Below, piece after piece: positions 41,291-54,785 of a DNA stretch of 64,000 bases. The number at the start of each line of letters is the position of its first letter. The stretch's first letter is position 1. The translations under genes and the position numbers were made by a program. Under the pieces are notes generated by a model. The model was not told the DNA's origin, searched no databases, and was given only the letters and a program-made list of their open reading frames with translations. The stretch is from Paraburkholderia sp. CNPSo 3272 (GTDB lineage: Bacteria > Pseudomonadota > Gammaproteobacteria > Burkholderiales > Burkholderiaceae), in contig NZ_JAMBPQ010000004.1 of the NCBI RefSeq assembly GCF_024206495.1, forward strand, positions 124,001-188,000, read 5' to 3'.

Positions 41291-42361
41291 ATGCCGCGCC
41301 CCCTCTCAGCAACGATTCACACCGCCGCTCTCGCCAATAACCTCGCCGTTGTCCGCAAGTACGCGCCAAAGTCGAAAATGTGGGCCGTGGTGAAGGCCAA
41401 CGCCTACGGGCACGGGCTCGCGCGCGCCTTTCCCGGCCTGCGTGCAACCGACGGTTTCGGTCTGCTCGACCTCGAGGAGGCCGTGAAGCTGCGCGAACTC
41501 GGCTGGGCGGGGCCGATCCTGCTGCTAGAAGGATTTTTCCGGCCCACCGACATCGACGTGATCGACCGTTACAGCCTGACGACCGTCGTGCACAGCGACG
41601 AGCAGATGCGCATGCTCGAAATGGCGCGTCTGTCGAAGCCGGTCAACGTCCAGCTCAAGATGAACAGCGGCATGAACCGGCTCGGCTACACGCCGGAGAA
41701 GTACCGCGCCGCATGGGAGCGTGCGCGTGCCTGTGCCGGTATCGGCCAGATCACGCTGATGACGCACTTCGCGGACGCTGACACGCCGCGCGGCGTGGGC
41801 GAGCAGATGGAGACGTTCGAGCGCGGCGCGCAAGGCATTGCCGGCGCGCGCAGCCTCGCCAATTCGGCCGCCACGCTCTGGCATCCGTCGACGCACTTCG
41901 ACTGGGTGCGCCCCGGCATCATTCTTTATGGCGCTTCGCCATCGGGCTTCGCCTCGGCGCTCGAAGGCACCGGCCTGCAGCCGGCCATGACGCTCGCGTC
42001 CGAACTGATCGCCACGCAGCACGTCGCCGAAGGGCAGACCGTCGGCTACGGCTCGATCTTCACGGCGCGCAAGCCCATGCGCATCGGTGTGGTGGCGTGC
42101 GGTTACGCCGACGGCTATCCGCGCGTCGCGCCCGAGGGCACGCCCGTGATCGTCGACGGCGTGCTCACGCATGTGGTGGGCCGCGTCTCCATGGACATGC
42201 TCACCGTCGACCTCACGCCAGTGCATACCGCGGGCGTCGGCGCGCGCGTCGAACTGTGGGGCAACAATCTGCCCATCGACGACGTCGCGAAAGCCTGCGG
42301 AACGATCGGCTACGAGCTGATGTGCGCCGTTGCGCCGCGTGTTCCCGTGCGGGCCGAATAA
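41291..42361 (+). CDS. alr: Alanine racemase
   Basis: PLP enzyme that makes D-alanine for peptidoglycan. The 356 residues match E. coli Alr (359). The PLP Lys is Lys35 in [26 protein letters not shown] is the conserved middle block, and the second catalytic Tyr is in [30 protein letters not shown] and [12 protein letters not shown] are further family blocks. Start 41291 fits the usual N-terminus ([13 protein letters not shown]). radA begins five bases after the stop, so the two should be co-transcribed. lplT lies divergently upstream. Confidence 0.95.
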   Translation: MPRPLSATIHTAALANNLAVVRKYAPKSKMWAVVKANAYGHGLARAFPGLRATDGFGLLDLEEAVKLRELGWAGPILLLEGFFRPTDIDVIDRYSLTTVVHSDEQMRMLEMARLSKPVNVQLKMNSGMNRLGYTPEKYRAAWERARACAGIGQITLMTHFADADTPRGVGEQMETFERGAQGIAGARSLANSAATLWHPSTHFDWVRPGIILYGASPSGFASALEGTGLQPAMTLASELIATQHVAEGQTVGYGSIFTARKPMRIGVVACGYADGYPRVAPEGTPVIVDGVLTHVVGRVSMDMLTVDLTPVHTAGVGARVELWGNNLPIDDVAKACGTIGYELMCAVAPRVPVRAE

Positions 42362-42365
42362 CGCC

Positions 42366-43754
42366 ATGGCAAAGAGCATGGCGAAGGTCAAGACACTGTA
42401 TACGTGTACCGAATGCGGCGGGCAGGCTCCCAAGTGGCAGGGCCAGTGCCCCGCGTGCGGCGCGTGGAACACGCTCGTGGAGGGCGTTGCGGAAACCGCG
42501 AGCAGCCACCGTTTCCAGTCGCTCGCGAAGAGCGCCCCGGTGCGGCGACTCGCCGATATCGAGGCGTCCGACGTGCCGCGCTTCACGACCGGCGTGGGCG
42601 AATTCGACCGCGTGCTGGGCGGCGGCCTCGTGGCGGGCGGCGTGGTGCTGATCGGCGGCGACCCCGGGATCGGTAAATCGACGCTGCTGCTGCAGTCGCT
42701 CGCGCAGATCGCGGCCGAGCGTCGCGCGCTGTATATAAGCGGTGAAGAGTCGGCGGCGCAGATCGCGTTGCGCGCGCAACGACTGGCGCTGCTCGATCCC
42801 GGCTCCCTGGCGAGCGAGCTGCAGCTGCTCGCCGAGATCCAGCTCGAAAAGATCCAGGCGACGATCGAGGCTGAGAAGCCCGACGTCGCGGTCATCGACT
42901 CGATCCAGACGATCTACTCCGAAGCGCTGACTTCCGCACCCGGGTCGGTTGCGCAGGTGCGCGAGTGCGCGGCGCAGCTCACGCGCATCGCGAAGCAGTC
43001 GGGCACGGCGATCATCATGGTCGGCCACGTGACGAAGGAGGGCAACCTCGCGGGTCCGCGGGTGCTCGAGCACATCGTCGACACCGTGCTGTATTTCGAA
43101 GGCGACACGCACTCGTCGTTCCGGCTCGTGCGCGCGTTCAAGAACCGCTTCGGCGCGGTCAACGAGCTGGGCGTGTTCGCGATGACCGAGAAGGGCCTGC
43201 GCGGCGTGGCGAATCCCTCGGCGCTCTTTCTCTCGCAGCACGAGCAGAGCGTGCCGGGCTCCTGCGTGCTCGTGACCCAGGAAGGCTCGCGGCCGCTGCT
43301 CGTCGAAGTGCAGGCGCTCGTCGACACGGCGCACGTGCCGAATCCGCGGCGCCTGGCCGTCGGCCTCGAACAAAACCGGCTCGCCATGCTGCTGGCGGTT
43401 CTGCATCGCCATGCCGGCATCGCGTGCTTCGATCAGGACGTGTTCCTCAACGCCGTGGGCGGTGTGAAGATCACGGAGCCGGCGGCCGATCTCGCTGTGC
43501 TGCTCGCGATTCACTCTTCGATGCGTAACAAGGCGTTGCCCAAGGGTCTGATCGTGTTTGGGGAAGTCGGCCTCGCGGGCGAGATCCGGCCCTCGCCGCG
43601 TGGCCAGGATCGTCTGAAGGAAGCGGCGAAGCTCGGTTTTTCATGCGCGCTGATTCCCCGCGCCAATGCGCCGAAACAGCCGATCGAAGGTTTACAGGTG
43701 ATTGCCGTGGAGCGCCTCGAGGAAGCGATCGACCGCGTACGTGAACTGGATTGA
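42366..43754 (+). CDS. radA: DNA repair protein RadA
   Basis: RecA-like ATPase that speeds branch migration in recombinational repair. Zinc finger at the N-terminus: CTECGGQAPKWQGQCPACG (four Cys). Walker A is GGDPGIGKSTLLLQ, Walker B region VAVIDSIQTIY, the RadA-specific KNRFG motif lies in AFKNRFGAVNELG, and the C-terminal Lon-protease-like domain begins near residue 280 (VNAVGGVKI, GEVGLAGEIRP). At 462 residues it matches the family. The start is 42366 or 42378 (MAKSMAKVKTLY); neither has a ribosome site, which suits translational coupling to alr, whose stop is five bases upstream. Confidence 0.95.
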   Translation: MAKSMAKVKTLYTCTECGGQAPKWQGQCPACGAWNTLVEGVAETASSHRFQSLAKSAPVRRLADIEASDVPRFTTGVGEFDRVLGGGLVAGGVVLIGGDPGIGKSTLLLQSLAQIAAERRALYISGEESAAQIALRAQRLALLDPGSLASELQLLAEIQLEKIQATIEAEKPDVAVIDSIQTIYSEALTSAPGSVAQVRECAAQLTRIAKQSGTAIIMVGHVTKEGNLAGPRVLEHIVDTVLYFEGDTHSSFRLVRAFKNRFGAVNELGVFAMTEKGLRGVANPSALFLSQHEQSVPGSCVLVTQEGSRPLLVEVQALVDTAHVPNPRRLAVGLEQNRLAMLLAVLHRHAGIACFDQDVFLNAVGGVKITEPAADLAVLLAIHSSMRNKALPKGLIVFGEVGLAGEIRPSPRGQDRLKEAAKLGFSCALIPRANAPKQPIEGLQVIAVERLEEAIDRVRELD

Positions 43755-43895
43755 CCACGCCGCGCGCGTGCCGCCGGCCTGTACTGGCGCGTAATGATTA
43801 GTAACAACCCTGGTTCCGGCTGTAACCATTTCAGACTGCGATTTCCCTATCCTTGGCGCGATGTTCAACCCGTGTCGAGCGGAAAGGATAGCGAC

Positions 43896-44159
43896 TTGAA
43901 ACAGACTGATACGTCCTTCGACGGTCGTTCGATCGTCGTGCGCGGCTGCCGGGTGTCCGAGCCGCTCCTGCAACCTTGGGGCAGCACGTGCCGCATCGTC
44001 GAGTGGATCGACGGCGACGGGCGCATTTCGCGCCGTGTCGTGGCGGAAGACGTGACGGCGGCCGAAGTGCGCAGCACCATTGCGCACCATGTGGAGGGCC
44101 GCAAATACGTTATGTACGACGACGAACGGACGCCGCGGCAAACGCTGCCGCGACGCTAA
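43896..44159 (+). CDS. Small DUF2866-like protein
   Basis: An 87-residue soluble protein of unknown function. The start is taken as TTG at 43896 because AAAGGA lies seven bases upstream and no in-frame ATG is near; the open frame extends to 43794 but the extra residues are not conserved-looking. Sequence features: GRSIVVRGCRVSEPLLQPWGS, a central IVEWIDGDGRISRRVVAEDVTAAEVRSTIAHHVEG and a basic C-terminus (RQTLPRR). It resembles DUF2866 proteins that I know only from Burkholderiaceae. It stands alone between radA and a hairpin terminator (44162-44191). Confidence 0.65.
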   Translation: MKQTDTSFDGRSIVVRGCRVSEPLLQPWGSTCRIVEWIDGDGRISRRVVAEDVTAAEVRSTIAHHVEGRKYVMYDDERTPRQTLPRR

Positions 44160-44161
44160 AC

Positions 44162-44191
44162 AAAAATGGGCGCTGCGAAGCGCCCATTTTT
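44162..44191. terminator. Bidirectional intrinsic terminator
   Basis: AAAAATGGGCGCT and AGCGCCCATTTTT form a 13-base stem around GCGA, between the plus-strand DUF2866-like gene and the convergent CoA-transferase gene. Confidence 0.9.
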
Positions 44192-44227
44192 CATCGTGCT
44201 CAGGAGTGGCGCCTGATACGGCGAGGG

Positions 44228-45487
44228 CTAGCCCCAGGGGCCGTAAGTGAAGGGTTTTTTGGCGCCAGGCGCGCCCGGCATATCGGTGCCCTGGGCGGGC
44301 TGCGAAGGTTGACCGGATTGGCCGGGTTGGGCCGGCCGGGCAGGTGGGACGGCAGGCGCGCCCGGCGGTTGACCGCCCGGCTGAAACGGCGCCGCCGCCT
44401 GCATCGCTGGCGCGGCCTGCTGCGTTTGCCTCGCGGCCATTTCGTCCATCATGGCTTGCAGCACTTCGGCATTGAAGAGGGGATGACGCGAAGCCTCGCC
44501 CGGCGTGAGGACGGGCGAAACACAAGTGTCGATCGCCTCCAGACGATCGATCCAGGTCTGCAGCGACTCGGACTCTATGATGGCCGCCAGCTCGCGGGTG
44601 AGCGCGGCGGCGTCCGCGCCGCCGATCGCCTGACCGAGGCTCCAGTGGCGCTCGGCCCAGTCCTCGCGGCCAATGGCCTGGCACAGCGTCTGCCAGAACT
44701 TCAGCTCGAGCGCGCCGACGGCGAGCCACCGCCCGTCCTGCGTGCGATAGAGGTTGTAGCAGGGCACGCCGCCGTTGAGCAGCCCGCCCCCTGGCTGCAG
44801 CGCCGCGGCGTCGTCGTTGGCGAGCGCCACCTGGGCGACCACGTTATGCGCGTAGCTCGCGTGCGCCATCGAAACATCGACGAAACGGCCCTCTCCGCCG
44901 CGCGCCACATGCCAGAGCGCCGCGAGAATCTGCGTCACTGCGCTGAGCGCGCCGCCAAGCAGGTCGGCGATCTGGAAGTTGGGCAGCACCGGCACGCCGT
45001 CGCGCGCGGCCAACTGGTCGAGCACGCCCGAATAGGCGACATAGTTGATGTCGTGGCCCGGGTGGCCGGCGAACGGGCCAGTCGTGCCGTAGCCCGTGAT
45101 CGCGCAGTAGACGAGTTTCGGATTGACCTTGCGCAATGCCTCGTAGCCTACGCCGAGGCGGTCCATCACACCGGGCCGGAAGCTTTCAACGAGCACGTCG
45201 GCGTCGCGCGCGAGCGCGAACAACACCGAGCGGCCGCTCTCGGTCTTCAGATCGACTCGCGTTTCGCGCTTGCCGCGATTGACGAGGCGATAGAACGCAC
45301 CGGGGCGAGCGGCCACTTCGTCCAGCGCGCTCTGCATCATCACGCGCGCCGCGTCGCCCGCACCGGGCGGCTCGATTTTCAGGACATCGGCGCCCATTTC
45401 CGCGAGCCGCAAGGTGGCCACGGGCCCGGGCAGAAGGCGAGTCAGATCCAGTACGCGAAGGCCCTGCAATGCGGCGGGTGACGACAC
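44228..45487 (-). CDS. CaiB/BaiF (class III) CoA transferase with Pro/Gln-rich tail
   Basis: A 419-residue class III CoA transferase; the family also includes alpha-methylacyl-CoA racemase. Family blocks: LQGLRVLDLTRLLPGPVATLRLAEMGADVLKIEPPG, DLLVESFRPGVMDRLGVGYE (here DVLVESFRPG) and GHDINYVAYSGVL, whose Asp is the catalytic residue forming the acyl anhydride. The last ~65 residues are Pro/Gln/Gly/Ala-rich (PPARPAQPGQSGQPSQPAQ), low-complexity and unusual for the family. The start is GTG at 45487. The substrate is not evident. It is convergent with DUF2866 and 66 bases downstream of the ABC-F gene on the same strand. Confidence 0.85.
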   Translation of the reverse strand: MSSPAALQGLRVLDLTRLLPGPVATLRLAEMGADVLKIEPPGAGDAARVMMQSALDEVAARPGAFYRLVNRGKRETRVDLKTESGRSVLFALARDADVLVESFRPGVMDRLGVGYEALRKVNPKLVYCAITGYGTTGPFAGHPGHDINYVAYSGVLDQLAARDGVPVLPNFQIADLLGGALSAVTQILAALWHVARGGEGRFVDVSMAHASYAHNVVAQVALANDDAAALQPGGGLLNGGVPCYNLYRTQDGRWLAVGALELKFWQTLCQAIGREDWAERHWSLGQAIGGADAAALTRELAAIIESESLQTWIDRLEAIDTCVSPVLTPGEASRHPLFNAEVLQAMMDEMAARQTQQAAPAMQAAAPFQPGGQPPGAPAVPPARPAQPGQSGQPSQPAQGTDMPGAPGAKKPFTYGPWG

Positions 45488-45553
45488 TCGTGGCTCCCTG
45501 GCGAAAATACCTGGCGAAAGCGCCTAACTGCGCGATGGTGATTCAGCGCTGCG

Positions 45554-47503
<1,950 letters not shown>

Positions 47504-47665
47504 GACGGCGCCGGCGGGAAGAAAACGAAAGAAGGCGGTATTTTAAACCGGGGCGCGCAGCCTGTGCCGCGCTGCGGCCGGCATTGGCCAAACGGCTAGC
47601 CGTCTGGTCGAGTGCTAATTGCGCGTTTTCTCACGTAGACTGGCGCTTTTCCAGGGGAGAGCCAG

Positions 47666-48148
47666 ATGACTTCGATCTATTCGTTTTCGGCGCAGCCGCT
47701 CGGCGGCGGCGAGCCGGTGAGCCTCGAGCGCTATACGGGCAAGGTGCTCCTGATCGTCAATACCGCGAGCGAATGCGGATTCACGCCGCAGTACGCGGGC
47801 CTGCAAAAGCTTCACGACCAGTACGCCGCGCGCGGGCTCGCGGTGCTTGGCTTTCCGTGTAACCAGTTCGGCAAGCAGGAACCCGGCGACGCCGCGCAGA
47901 TCGGCAGCTTCTGCGAGAAGAACTTCGGCGTCACGTTCCCCATATTCGAAAAGATCGACGTGAAAGGGGCGAACGCGCATCCGCTGTATCGCTGGCTCAC
48001 GGGCGAGGCGCCGGGGCTGCTCGGGCTCGGCGGCATCAAGTGGAATTTTACGAAGTTTCTGGTCGACCGCAACGGCGGCGTGGTGAAGCGCTATGCGCCC
48101 ATGACGAAACCCGAGGCCATTGCAGCGGACATCGAAAAGCAGCTCTGA
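47666..48148 (+). CDS. Glutathione peroxidase
   Basis: A 160-residue thiol peroxidase with catalytic Cys37 in NTASECGFTPQY; the Gln is in GFPCNQFGKQEPG and the Trp in KWNFTKFLVD, completing the usual triad. There is no signal peptide, so it is cytoplasmic. Selenocysteine is not used (the codon is TGC). At this size and with these Cys residues it belongs to the BtuE/thioredoxin-linked group, which may prefer thioredoxin to glutathione. GGGAG lies about six bases before ATG 47666. It is convergent with the cardiolipin synthase, with only 24 bases between stops. Confidence 0.93.
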   Translation: MTSIYSFSAQPLGGGEPVSLERYTGKVLLIVNTASECGFTPQYAGLQKLHDQYAARGLAVLGFPCNQFGKQEPGDAAQIGSFCEKNFGVTFPIFEKIDVKGANAHPLYRWLTGEAPGLLGLGGIKWNFTKFLVDRNGGVVKRYAPMTKPEAIAADIEKQL

Positions 48149-48172
48149 GCGCGGCCTGGCGGCGCAGGCACG

Positions 48173-49615
48173 CTAGAGAATCGGCGCGAAGAGCCGCGCG
48201 AGATGCATCGTGATCTTGCGCCACGCGGGCGCGTCGCGGTACTCGCTGCGATCGATCTCGAATGCCTCCGCGAAGTCGCGCAACAGCATCGCTTCGACTT
48301 CGGCCGCGAAGCCGCGATGCACGGTCAGCACCATGATCTCGAAGTTCAGGCGAAACGACCGGTTATCGAGATTCGCGCTGCCGATCGCCGCAGCCACGTC
48401 GTCGATCAGCACGACCTTCTGGTGCAAGAAGCCCGGCTTGTAACGAAAGATGCGGATGCCCGCGCGCAGCGCATCGAAGGCGTACAGCATCGACGCCTCG
48501 AATACCACGTAATGGTCGCGCCGGCTCGGGATCATGATGCGCACGTCCACGCCGCGCAGGGCCGCGAGGCGCAGGGCCGAAAACACGGCTTCGTCGGGCA
48601 CGAGGTAGGGCGTCGTGATCCACAGGCGCTTTTTCGCAGCGTTGATCGCCTCGACGAAGAAGAGCGAGCAGGTCTCCTGGCGGTCGGCCGGCCCGGTGGG
48701 CAAGACGAGGCAGTACATGTCGTCGCCGTCCCGCGGCACGACCGTGGGCGGCTCGCAGCCGGGAAGCTGCTGGGTGGCCCAGTACCAGTCCTCGGTGAAG
48801 GCGAACTGCACGTTGGCGACCGCCGGTCCGCGCAGTTCGATATGCGTGTCGCGCCACGGAGAGAGGCGCGCGTTCGCGCCCAGGTACTCAATGCCCACGT
48901 TGTGGCCGCCTACGAACGCGTGCTGGCCGTCCACCACGACGATCTTGCGGTGGTTGCGGAAATTGAGCTGGAAGCGATTCACGAAGTGACGCTTCGTGGA
49001 GAACGGGTGTACTTCCACGCCGCCGTCCTGCAACTCGTGCACATAGCTGGCAGGCAGGTCGAAGGAGCCGATGCTGTCGTAGAGGAGGTACACGCGCACG
49101 CCGCGTTTCGTGCAGTCGAGCAGCACGTCCTTGAGCATGTCGCCGAGCGCATCGGCGCGCACGATGAAGAACTGCACGATCACATATTGCCGGGCTTGCT
49201 CGATCGCATCGAAGATGGCGGAGAAGGTCGCTTCGCCATTCACGAGCGTGCGCACGGCGTTGCCCGGCACGAGCGGCATCCCGCCCAGGCGCGCGAACGT
49301 GCGGATCACGCGTACGCCCAGTTCGTCGGCAGGCCATTCGCCCGCGGAGACGAGCTTGTCCCAGTCGGGCGCATGGGCGTGCGAGCGCAAGGTTTCGTTG
49401 CGCAGGCGCCGCGCGTCCGCGTAGCCCGCGAACTTGCTGCGGCCGAGGAAGAGATACGGGACGAGCGTAAGGTAGGGCATCGTCGCGAGCGAGACGGCCC
49501 AGGCAATCGCGCCTTGCGAGGTGCGCGTGTTGAGGATGGCGTGGCACGCTGCGATCAGTCCGAGCAAATGGATGATCGCGAGCAGCGTGCCAAGGTGTGA
49601 CCAGTCGAATCGCAT
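48173..49615 (-). CDS. cls: Cardiolipin synthase
   Basis: Inner-membrane phospholipase-D family enzyme that joins two phosphatidylglycerols to cardiolipin. The 480 residues begin with two membrane segments (LGTLLAIIHLLGLIAACHAIL and AWAVSLATMPYLTLVPYLFLG). Two HKD motifs are complete: HRKIVVVDGQHAFVGGHN (about residue 220) and LHQKVVLIDDVAAAIGSANLDNRSF (about residue 400). The family form with N-terminal membrane segments is ClsA-like. Start 49615 (MRFDWSHLG) is the first Met of the membrane segment. It is convergent with the glutathione peroxidase gene and 175 bases from the prmB stop on the same strand. Confidence 0.92.
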   Translation of the reverse strand: MRFDWSHLGTLLAIIHLLGLIAACHAILNTRTSQGAIAWAVSLATMPYLTLVPYLFLGRSKFAGYADARRLRNETLRSHAHAPDWDKLVSAGEWPADELGVRVIRTFARLGGMPLVPGNAVRTLVNGEATFSAIFDAIEQARQYVIVQFFIVRADALGDMLKDVLLDCTKRGVRVYLLYDSIGSFDLPASYVHELQDGGVEVHPFSTKRHFVNRFQLNFRNHRKIVVVDGQHAFVGGHNVGIEYLGANARLSPWRDTHIELRGPAVANVQFAFTEDWYWATQQLPGCEPPTVVPRDGDDMYCLVLPTGPADRQETCSLFFVEAINAAKKRLWITTPYLVPDEAVFSALRLAALRGVDVRIMIPSRRDHYVVFEASMLYAFDALRAGIRIFRYKPGFLHQKVVLIDDVAAAIGSANLDNRSFRLNFEIMVLTVHRGFAAEVEAMLLRDFAEAFEIDRSEYRDAPAWRKITMHLARLFAPIL

Positions 49616-49790
49616 AGATGCGTGGGACGCTCCTTCAGCCGGACGCAGGACCGGCCCGCGCCGGGAAGCGCGCGGCCGGAGGGCTCAATCTTACCGAACC
49701 GCTGCGACGACGGTTATCGTCCCGGGCCTGCGCGCAGCCAGACACGGCGCACGGACGCCGCGGCTCGCCCGGACAAGACGGGCAGGACGA

Positions 49791-50687
49791 TCAGACCGGC
49801 AGGTCGCAGGCCTGAATCAGGAAGACCTGATCGTCGCCGGCGCTCGTCGAGAGCCAGACGAGATCGAGGCCGCCGAACGCCGCTTCCACGTTCTCGCGCT
49901 CGTTGCCGATCTCGACCACCAGCACACCGTCGTCGGTGAGCCAGTTGCGTGCCTCCTTGATGATGCGGCGCACGATGTCCATGCCGTCCGCGCCGCCCGC
50001 GAGCGCGATTTCGGGCTCGTGACGGTACTCGGGCGGCAGCGCCTGCATCGAGCCGGCGTTCACGTATGGCGGGTTCGTGATGATCACGTCGTAGCGGCGC
50101 TCGGGCAGCGGCGCGTACAGGTCGCCTTCGAAAAGGGCGATGCGCTCGTCGAGATCGTGTTCGTGCACGTTGCGCTGCGCGACTTCGAGGGCGGGCGCGG
50201 ACAGATCGACGGCGTCGATGTCGGCGTTCGGGAACGCGTGCGCCGCGAGAATCGCAAGGCTCGCCGAGCCGGTGCATAGCTCCAGCACCGCCGTGACTTG
50301 TTCGGGATCTTCCACGTAGGGCTGCAGGCCGTCGGCGAGCAGTTCGCCAATGAACGAGCGCGGCACGATGACGCGCTCATCCACGTAGAAGCGCAGGCCG
50401 TGCATCCACGCTTCCTGCGTGATGTAGGCGGCGGGCACGCGGTCGGTCGCGCGGCGCTCGATCACGCCGAGCACCTTGTCGATTTCCTCGCTCGTGAGGC
50501 GCGCGTCGAGAAACGGGTCGAGCAGGTCGAGCGGCAAGTGCAGCGTGTGCAGGATCAGGTACGCGGCTTCGTCGTAGGCGTTGTTCGAGCCGTGGCCGAA
50601 CGCGAGTTGCGCGGCCGAAAAGCGCGAGACACCGTAGCGCAGCAGGTCGCGAACGGTGGCGAAGGTAGCGGCAAGCGGATGGGTCAT
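49791..50687 (-). CDS. prmB: 50S ribosomal protein L3 N5-glutamine methyltransferase
   Basis: Methylates a glutamine of ribosomal protein L3 with S-adenosylmethionine. The 298 residues include the AdoMet motif VLELCTGSASLAILAAHAFP (about residue 130) and the glutamine-methylase signature IITNPPYVN, with upstream helices (LPLDLLDPFLDARLT) matching the PrmB/HemK N-domain. The phrase EAWMHGLRFYVDERVIVPRS marks PrmB rather than PrmC. Start 50687 has GGAG ten bases before it. It is the last gene of the dapC-dapD-arsC-dapE-prmB run, 33 bases after dapE. Confidence 0.93.
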   Translation of the reverse strand: MTHPLAATFATVRDLLRYGVSRFSAAQLAFGHGSNNAYDEAAYLILHTLHLPLDLLDPFLDARLTSEEIDKVLGVIERRATDRVPAAYITQEAWMHGLRFYVDERVIVPRSFIGELLADGLQPYVEDPEQVTAVLELCTGSASLAILAAHAFPNADIDAVDLSAPALEVAQRNVHEHDLDERIALFEGDLYAPLPERRYDVIITNPPYVNAGSMQALPPEYRHEPEIALAGGADGMDIVRRIIKEARNWLTDDGVLVVEIGNERENVEAAFGGLDLVWLSTSAGDDQVFLIQACDLPV

Positions 50688-50720
50688 ATTCTGGACTCCA
50701 GAGCGTGTTCGATTGGCCGG

Positions 50721-51923
<1,203 letters not shown>

Positions 51924-51983
51924 TCATGACCGTGTGCCCGACCTGCCATGCAGCAGTTCAGGCGCGCCGGTCTCATGCGGCGC

Positions 51984-52348
51984 TCAAGCGAACAACTCCG
52001 CATACTGTTCGGCGGAAAAGCCGAGCGTCTTCACGCGGCCGTTCACCACGACGACAGGCCGCTTGATGATCGACGGCTTGTGGATCATCAGCGCGATTGC
52101 GCCGGCGGTCGTGTCGGCTTCGGCCTTGTGCACGTCCGACAGGCCGCGCCAGGTCGTGCCGCGCTTGTTGATGAGCTGATCGAGCGACACGTCCTTGAGC
52201 CAGTCCTGGACGAGCGCATTCGAGACGCCCGCCTTCTTGAAGTCGTGAAACTCGAACTCGACGCCGTGCTCTTCGAGCCACACGCGGGCCTTCTTCACGG
52301 TGTCGCAGTTCGGAATGCCGTAGACGACGGTCTTGGCGGACTTCGCCA

Positions 52349-52349
<1 letters not shown>
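51984..52349 (-). CDS. ArsC/Spx-like family protein (YffB type)
   Basis: A 121-residue thioredoxin-fold protein. VYGIPNCDTVKKARVWLEEHG holds the single Cys at about position 15; the conserved Arg and other ArsC features follow (LINKRGTTWRGLSDV; MIHKPSIIKRPVVVVNGRVKTLGFSAEQYAELF). It lacks the CXXC of Spx and the second and third Cys of arsenate reductases, so true arsenate reduction is unlikely; glutathione-dependent thiol reduction is the usual guess for YffB. Its ATG at 52349 overlaps the last base of the dapD stop (TGATG), so it is translated with dapD. It is a regular member of this dap cluster in related genomes. Confidence 0.88.
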
Positions 52350-53176
<827 letters not shown>

Positions 53177-53257
53177 GGTGGTGATTTCGTGAGATTGATG
53201 GTTGAAAGCGGTGTTGCGCGCCGCGAGGTGCAGGACCCCGGCGCGCACGAAAAGGCT

Positions 53258-54481
53258 TTACGGTTTGAGCGAGCGGCAGAACTCGACGATGCGCTGCGCG
53301 CCCTCGATGCACTCCTCGACGTCGGCGACGAGCGCCATGCGCACGAAGTCTTTACCCGGATTCGTGCCGTGCGCCTCGCGCGCGAGGAACGAGCCGGGCA
53401 GAACCGTCACATTATAGTCGGCGTAGAGACGCTGGGCGAACGCGGTGTCCGTGAGGCTGGTGCGCGCGACGTTGGCCCAGAGGTAGAACGCGGCGTCGGG
53501 CAATTTCACGTCGAGCACGTCGGCGAGCATGGGCGTGACGCTCGAGAACTTCCGCACGTATTTCGCGCGGTTTTCGCGCACGTGCGCCTCGTCGCCCCAG
53601 GCCGCGATGCTGGCGGATTGCCAGACCGGCGACAGTGCCGCGCCGTGATAGGTGCGGTACAGCAGGAACTGCTTGAGGATGGCGGCGTCCCCGGCGACGA
53701 AGCCCGAGCGCATGCCCGGCGCGTTCGAGCGCTTCGACAGGCTCGACAGCATCACGAGGCGCCCAAAGCCGCGGCCCAGCTTGCGCGCCGCTTCGAGACC
53801 GCCGAGCGGCGGCGTAGCTTCGTCGAAGTAGATCTCCGAGTAGCACTCGTCCGAGGCGATCACGAAGCCGTAGCGGTCGGAGAGCGCGAACAGCTCGCGC
53901 CAGTCGTCGAGCGTGATCACAGCGCCCGTGGGATTGCCCGGCGAGCACACGTACAGCAGCTGAGTGCGGGCCCAGACTTCTTCGGGAACCTGCGAATAGT
54001 CGCAGGCGAAGTTGCGGGCCGGATCGCTATTTACGAAGTACGGCTCGCCGCCGCCGAGCAGCGCGGCGCCTTCGTAGATCTGGTAGAAAGGGTTCGGGCA
54101 GAGTACGATCGCCCGCTTTGCCGGGTCTTTCACGCCTGCGCTCGGGTCGATCACGGCCTGCGCGAGCGCGAACAGCGCCTCGCGCGAGCCCGAGACGGGC
54201 AGGATTTCCGTGTTCGCATCGATGGCCGGCAGCCCGTAGCGCGCCTTCACCCAGTTCGCAATCGACTCGCGCAGCGCCGGGGTGCCCGCCGTGGCCGGGT
54301 ACGACGAAAGGCCGTCGAGCGAAGCGACGATGGCGTCGCGGATCAGCGCGGGAGTCGGATGTTTCGGCTCGCCGATCCCGAAGCTGATGTGGCGCAGGCC
54401 GGCGTTCGGCGTGACGTCCTTGAAGAGCACGCGCAGCTTTTCGAAGGGATAGGACTGAAGGGTGTCGAGTAGCGGATTCAC
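53258..54481 (-). CDS. dapC: Succinyldiaminopimelate transaminase
   Basis: PLP aminotransferase making N-succinyl-LL-DAP from the 6-oxo compound, with glutamate as donor. The proposed start is GTG at 54481 (NPLLDTLQSYPFEKLRVLF), the conserved DapC N-terminus; the frame reaches 55033 but upstream residues are Ser/Arg-rich and unlike the family. The PLP Lys is in MLSSLSKRSNAPGMRSGF; other family parts are FGIGEPKHPTP, VCSPGNPTGAVIT and ASDECYSEIYFDE. Length is 407 residues. No ribosome site is seen before GTG. It is the first gene of the dap run and is divergent from the EamA transporter. Confidence 0.92.
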   Translation of the reverse strand: MNPLLDTLQSYPFEKLRVLFKDVTPNAGLRHISFGIGEPKHPTPALIRDAIVASLDGLSSYPATAGTPALRESIANWVKARYGLPAIDANTEILPVSGSREALFALAQAVIDPSAGVKDPAKRAIVLCPNPFYQIYEGAALLGGGEPYFVNSDPARNFACDYSQVPEEVWARTQLLYVCSPGNPTGAVITLDDWRELFALSDRYGFVIASDECYSEIYFDEATPPLGGLEAARKLGRGFGRLVMLSSLSKRSNAPGMRSGFVAGDAAILKQFLLYRTYHGAALSPVWQSASIAAWGDEAHVRENRAKYVRKFSSVTPMLADVLDVKLPDAAFYLWANVARTSLTDTAFAQRLYADYNVTVLPGSFLAREAHGTNPGKDFVRMALVADVEECIEGAQRIVEFCRSLKP

Positions 54482-54785
54482 TTGGGGCTGGACAGGCGTG
54501 TGCGAAAGACGGATGGCGTGGCGCGCAGAGTGGCCACTGCGGGCCGGCGAGCCAGTTGCACCGCGCTGGACGATGAACACGGATGCGCGGCGCGGACTTG
54601 CGGCTGCAAGCGGTCGATTATAGCGTGGCGCCGCTGCTGGTGCGGGCGCCCGCCAGATCCCGCCTTGGCGCCGCCCGTGCTCGCCGGGCGACGAAATAAA
54701 GGAAAAGCATGAAAACCTCGAACGATGTTTTGAACAACGACCCGAGTGCCGCGAACGCGCGGCCGGGCCAAGGCAAGCGCGAGCA
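54482..54785. other. Intergenic control region between dapC and the EamA transporter (304 bases)
   Basis: No gene. Both flanking genes point away, so it should hold two promoters. ATTATA near 54613 is the only good AT hexamer; no convincing -35 pairs with it. I saw no inverted repeat above background. Confidence 0.45.
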
